NCBI GenBank assembly: GCA_003509785.1
Contig: DOMY01000244.1
Location: forward strand, 1 to 8,236
DNA from: Gemmobacter sp.
Lineage (GTDB): Bacteria; Pseudomonadota; Alphaproteobacteria; Rhodobacterales; Rhodobacteraceae
Direction of reading: 5' to 3'
Length of the DNA: 8,236 nt
Below, piece after piece: positions 5,216 to 8,236 of this stretch; the stretch's first letter is position 1; each line of letters starts with the position of its first letter. The notes under the pieces are model-generated. The model was not told the origin of the DNA. It ran no database searches and saw only the letters and a program-made list of their open reading frames with translations. Both the position numbers and the translations under genes were made by a program.

Positions 5216-6958
5216 ATGAACCTGTTCACCGAACTGCGCAAGCTCGTGATTGCCGAACTCGGCGCCATGGTCGAAGCGGGTGCGCTGCCCGCAGGGCTGG
5301 ACATGACCGCCGTTGCAGTGGAACCGCCGCGCGATCCGGCGCATGGCGACATGGCAACCAATGCGGCCATGGTGCTGGCGAAACCCGCCGGGCAGCCGCC
5401 ACGCGCCATTGCCGAGGCGCTGGCCGCCCGTCTGGCCGCCGATCCGCGCGTGGCCCGGGCCGAAGTGGCGGGGCCGGGGTTCCTGAACCTGCGGCTGAAG
5501 CCTGTGGTCTGGCAGGGGCTGGTGAAGGCGGTGCTGCAGGGTGGCACCGATTATGGCCGGTCTGACATTGGCGGCGGCGCCAAGGTGAATGTGGAATTCG
5601 TGTCCGCCAACCCGACCGGACCCATGCATGTGGGCCATGTGCGCGGCGCCGTGGTGGGCGATGCGCTGTCGAACCTGCTGGCCTTTGCAGGCTGGAACGT
5701 GACGCGCGAATATTACATCAACGATGGCGGCGCGCAGGTCGATGTGCTGGCGCGGTCTGCCTATGAACGCTATCGCGAGGCCAACGGGCTTGAACCCGAG
5801 ATCCGCGAGGGGCTGTATCCGGGGGATTATCTGATCCCGGTGGGCGAGGCGCTGAAGGCGAAATACGGCGCGAGCCTGTTGGATCAGCCCGAGGATGTCT
5901 GGCTGGCCGAAGTGCGCGAATTTGCCACCGAGATGATGATGCAGATGATCCGCGAGGATCTGGCGGCGCTTGGCGTCACCATGGATGTGTTTTCGTCGGA
6001 AAAGGCGCTGTATGGCACCGGCCAGATCGAGGCGGCGATCGATACGCTGCGCGGCATGGATCTGATCTATGAAGGCGTGCTGGAGCCGCCGAAGGGCAAG
6101 ACCCCCGAGGATTGGGAGCCGCGCCAGCAGACGTTGTTCCGCAGCACCGCGCATGGCGATGATGTGGATCGCCCGGTGCAGAAATCCGATGGCAGCTGGA
6201 CCTATTTTGCCCCCGATATCGCCTATCACCACAACAAGGTGAAACGTGGCTTCGATCAGCTGATTGATATCTTCGGCGCCGATCATGGCGGCTATGTGAA
6301 GCGGATGAAGGCGGCGGTTTCGGCGCTGTCGAATGGCCGGGTGCCGCTGGATATCAAGCTGATCCAGCTGGTGAAGCTGTACAAGAACGGCGAGCCCTTC
6401 AAGATGTCGAAGCGGGCGGGCACTTTCGTCACCCTGCGCGACGTGGTCGAAATGGTGGGGGCCGATGTCACCCGCTTTGTCATGCTGACCCGCAAGAATG
6501 ACATGGCGCTGGATTTCGATTTCGACAAGGTTCTGGAACAGTCGAAGGACAATCCGGTCTTCTATGTGCAATATGCCAATGCCCGGATCAATTCGGTGCT
6601 GCGCAAGGCACGCGATGCCGGGGTTGCGGTGGATGATGCCACGCTGGCGGGCGCTGATCTGCGGCTGCTGGATCATGCGGCGGAACTGGCGCTGATTGCC
6701 AAGCTGGCCGAATGGCCGCGGCTGGTGGAAGTTTCGGCCCGTGGGAACGAACCGCATCGCGTGGCCTTCTACCTGTACGAGCTGGCATCGGATCTGCACG
6801 GGCTGTGGAATCGCGGCAATGACGAGGTCTCGCTGCGCTTCGTGCAGGAGGATGCGGGCACCACCCAGGCGAAAATCGCTTTGGCGCGGGCGGCCGGCGT
6901 TGTGATTTGTTCCGGTCTCGCTATCTTGGGCGTGACGCCGGTCGAGGAAATGCGCTGA
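5216..6958 (+). CDS. argS: Arginyl-tRNA synthetase
   Basis: ArgS charges tRNA-Arg with arginine using ATP. It is a cytoplasmic class I enzyme. At 580 residues it has the usual length. The N-terminal additional domain spans about 1-110 (DPAHGDMATNAAM at 40-52, GPGFLNLRL at 87-95). The catalytic domain carries ANPTGPMHVGHVRG (131-144), whose HVGH (138-141) is the HIGH motif, then YYINDGG (167-172 region), APDIAYHHNK (332-341), FGADHGGYVKRMKAA (353-367), and the KMSK motif FKMSKRAGTF (395-404). The DALR anticodon-binding domain runs from about NPVFYVQYANARI (446-458) to the end. The start is fixed by GGAAGGA at 5201-5207. It follows the holin by 57 bases and precedes the SPOR gene by 34. Confidence 0.98.
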   Translation: MNLFTELRKLVIAELGAMVEAGALPAGLDMTAVAVEPPRDPAHGDMATNAAMVLAKPAGQPPRAIAEALAARLAADPRVARAEVAGPGFLNLRLKPVVWQGLVKAVLQGGTDYGRSDIGGGAKVNVEFVSANPTGPMHVGHVRGAVVGDALSNLLAFAGWNVTREYYINDGGAQVDVLARSAYERYREANGLEPEIREGLYPGDYLIPVGEALKAKYGASLLDQPEDVWLAEVREFATEMMMQMIREDLAALGVTMDVFSSEKALYGTGQIEAAIDTLRGMDLIYEGVLEPPKGKTPEDWEPRQQTLFRSTAHGDDVDRPVQKSDGSWTYFAPDIAYHHNKVKRGFDQLIDIFGADHGGYVKRMKAAVSALSNGRVPLDIKLIQLVKLYKNGEPFKMSKRAGTFVTLRDVVEMVGADVTRFVMLTRKNDMALDFDFDKVLEQSKDNPVFYVQYANARINSVLRKARDAGVAVDDATLAGADLRLLDHAAELALIAKLAEWPRLVEVSARGNEPHRVAFYLYELASDLHGLWNRGNDEVSLRFVQEDAGTTQAKIALARAAGVVICSGLAILGVTPVEEMR

Positions 6959-6992
6959 GACCACGGCGCCCGGACGGCGGATTGGGCAGGAT

Positions 6993-8012
6993 ATGGCTGA
7001 GGTCGATTTCGAAGAGCATGGTCCCGCCGCTGCGGCGCGGGCTGCCGGGGCTAAACGCAGAACGCGCAGGCTGATCAATCTGGTCGGCGCGCTGCTGTCT
7101 GTGGCGCTGCTGGTCTGGGCCGGGGTCTGGGGCTATAAATCCGCCATGCGCAGCGTGATGGGTGTGCCGCTGATCAAGGCGGCAACCGGGCCGATGCGGA
7201 TTGCGCCGGAAAATCCGGGCGGGGAACAGGCGGCGCATCAGGGGCTTTCGGTCAGTGATGTGGCGGCCTTTGGCGTGGCGACGCCGTTGCCGGAGGAAAT
7301 CGTGCTGGCCCCGCGTGCGGAAGGGCTGATTGAAGAGGATGGCCCGGGGCTTGCCCCCGAGCCGCCCGCCGCTTTGGTGGCGCGGCCCGAACCCGAAGGC
7401 CCGCCGCAGCCGCTGATGCCGGTGGCAGAGGCGGCACCGCCCGCCGCCGTGGCGCCCGTGGCCCCGGGCACAGAAGCCGATACCGCAACGGATGCGCCTG
7501 CGCTGGCAGGCCCCGCCGTAGAGGGGGCAGCCCCGCCCGGCACCGCAGAGCTGTTGGCCGAAGAGCTGGCCGGGGCGGAGCCCGTGCCGCCCATTCCGGT
7601 GCCGGAACCAGTGGCAGAGCCTGCTTTCGTGCCCGCGCCTGTGGTGCCGGGTGGTATCGGCGCGTCGCTGCGCCCGTTGCCGCGCCCCGGTGGCATGGCT
7701 GTGCTGCCGGTGGCCAGCGCCCCGGTGGAGGTGCGCGAGGTTGATCCGGCGACGCTGAAGCCCGGCACGCGGCTGGTGCAGTTCGGCGCATTTGACAGCC
7801 CCGATCAGGCGAAAGAGCATTGGGGCAAGCTGTCGGCCACCTTTGGCGAGCTGATGGTGGGCAAGGCGCAGGTGATCCAGTCTGCCGAAAGTGGTGGGCG
7901 GACCTTCTATCGCCTGCGCGCCGAGGGCTTTACCGATGAAGCCGATGCCCGCCGGTTTTGTGCGGCGGTGACCGCCGTGGGGCCGGAATGTATTCCGGTG
8001 GCCGTGCGATGA
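6993..8012 (+). CDS. SPOR-domain membrane protein
   Basis: The 339-residue protein has three parts. A short charged cytoplasmic N-terminus ends in a basic cluster (AKRRTRR, 20-26) before one transmembrane helix at about 27-48, giving N-in, C-periplasmic topology. A long Pro/Ala/Glu-rich linker follows (about 95-250). The SPOR domain (about 257-337) begins GTRLVQFGAFDSPDQA and includes FYRLRAEGFTDEADARRFC. SPOR domains bind glycan strands lacking stem peptides at the division septum, so an FtsN- or DedD-like role in division is possible, but the partners are unknown. The Shine-Dalgarno is poor (GGGCAGG at 6984-6990, close to the ATG), so translation may depend on upstream argS. Its TGA overlaps the nagZ ATG. 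Confidence 0.9.
   Translation: MAEVDFEEHGPAAAARAAGAKRRTRRLINLVGALLSVALLVWAGVWGYKSAMRSVMGVPLIKAATGPMRIAPENPGGEQAAHQGLSVSDVAAFGVATPLPEEIVLAPRAEGLIEEDGPGLAPEPPAALVARPEPEGPPQPLMPVAEAAPPAAVAPVAPGTEADTATDAPALAGPAVEGAAPPGTAELLAEELAGAEPVPPIPVPEPVAEPAFVPAPVVPGGIGASLRPLPRPGGMAVLPVASAPVEVREVDPATLKPGTRLVQFGAFDSPDQAKEHWGKLSATFGELMVGKAQVIQSAESGGRTFYRLRAEGFTDEADARRFCAAVTAVGPECIPVAVR
7983..7998 (+). repeat. Short perfect inverted repeat at the end of the SPOR gene
   Basis: CCGGAAT (7983-7989) and ATTCCGG (7992-7998) form a seven-base perfect inverted repeat with a two-base centre, ending 10 bases before the nagZ ATG. It lies within codons for Gly-Pro-Glu-Cys-Ile-Pro of the SPOR domain, so it may simply reflect coding sequence. 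It partly covers GGTGG (7997-8001), the only Shine-Dalgarno-like stretch for nagZ. Confidence 0.35.
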
Positions 8013-8236
8013 ACGCCCTGGGGCGGGGGGCCACGATCTTTGGTCTGGAAGGCACAGAGCTGACGGTGGCAGAGGCGGCGTTCTTTCGCGCCGCCGATCC
8101 CTTTGGGTTCATCCTGTTTGCGCGCAATATCGACACGCCGGATGAGCTGCGCCGCCTGACGGCCAGCCTGCGCGATTGTGTGGGCCGGGATGCGCCGGTG
8201 TTCATAGATCAGGAAGGCGGGCGGGTGCAGCGGATG
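8009..8236 (+). CDS. nagZ: Beta-N-acetylhexosaminidase NagZ, N-terminal part (3' truncated by window)
   Basis: NagZ is a cytoplasmic family 3 glycoside hydrolase that removes GlcNAc from anhydro-muropeptides in peptidoglycan recycling. The 76 residues in the window match the family's N-terminus: IFGLEGTELT (10-19), then FFRAADPFGFILFARNI (25-41), and the hallmark FIDQEGGRVQR (65-75) at the edge. The catalytic Asp and the His/Asp acid-base loop lie beyond the window. The start ATG shares bases with the SPOR stop as ATGA (8009-8012), a typical sign of translational coupling. In other Rhodobacterales I recall argS, a SPOR protein and nagZ in this order, often followed by scpA/scpB. Confidence 0.93.
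   Translation, partial: MNALGRGATIFGLEGTELTVAEAAFFRAADPFGFILFARNIDTPDELRRLTASLRDCVGRDAPVFIDQEGGRVQRM

Noticed and set aside
4790..7078. A 762-codon open frame on the minus strand across holin, argS and the start of the SPOR gene
   Set aside because: It lies antisense to clearly conserved genes, its translation is Arg/His/Gln/Pro-rich without recognisable motifs, and such frames are expected opposite GC-rich coding sequence.

Overview
This is a GC-rich stretch whose genes all lie on the + strand with short gaps. The gene set and order (argC-ccmE, a gene-transfer-agent type endolysin/holin pair, argS-SPOR-nagZ) point to an alphaproteobacterium of the order Rhodobacterales, a Rhodobacter/Gemmobacter/Tabrizicola-like organism. 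This rests on recognised protein families and my memory of rhodobacteral gene order; no search was run. No tRNA, rRNA, CRISPR array, integrase, transposase or att-like repeat was seen.

Layout. Positions 2-853 hold the C-terminal part of a fused indolepyruvate ferredoxin oxidoreductase that enters from the left, followed by a weak terminator-like hairpin. Then come a PlsC-type lysophospholipid acyltransferase (925-1806), murI (1847-2659), argC (2704-3732) and ccmE (3742-4185). At 4243-5158 lie a GH108-family N-acetylmuramidase (endolysin) and, one base after it, a small holin. After them come argS (5216-6958), a membrane-anchored SPOR-domain protein (6993-8012), and the start of nagZ (8009 to the window end), which overlaps the SPOR stop codon as ATGA.

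The most interesting part is the endolysin/holin pair. It matches the lysis cassette that releases Rhodobacter-type gene transfer agents (GTAs, domesticated phage-like particles that package host DNA). Here it stands alone among housekeeping genes, without any structural GTA or phage gene. The endolysin carries an EF-hand/dockerin-like acidic loop (residues 44-55) close to the catalytic region. Its Shine-Dalgarno lies in the 3' arm of an 11-bp hairpin directly in front of the start codon, which suggests translational or operator-type control of lysis.

Similar hairpins that enclose ribosome-binding sites occur before argS (a perfect 10-bp inverted repeat whose base pairs with the Shine-Dalgarno) and before ccmE. 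Several neighbours act on the cell wall: MurI makes D-glutamate for peptidoglycan, the endolysin cuts glycan, SPOR domains bind septal glycan, and NagZ recycles muropeptides. All intergenic gaps are under 75 bp, so no gene-free stretch of 300 bases exists.
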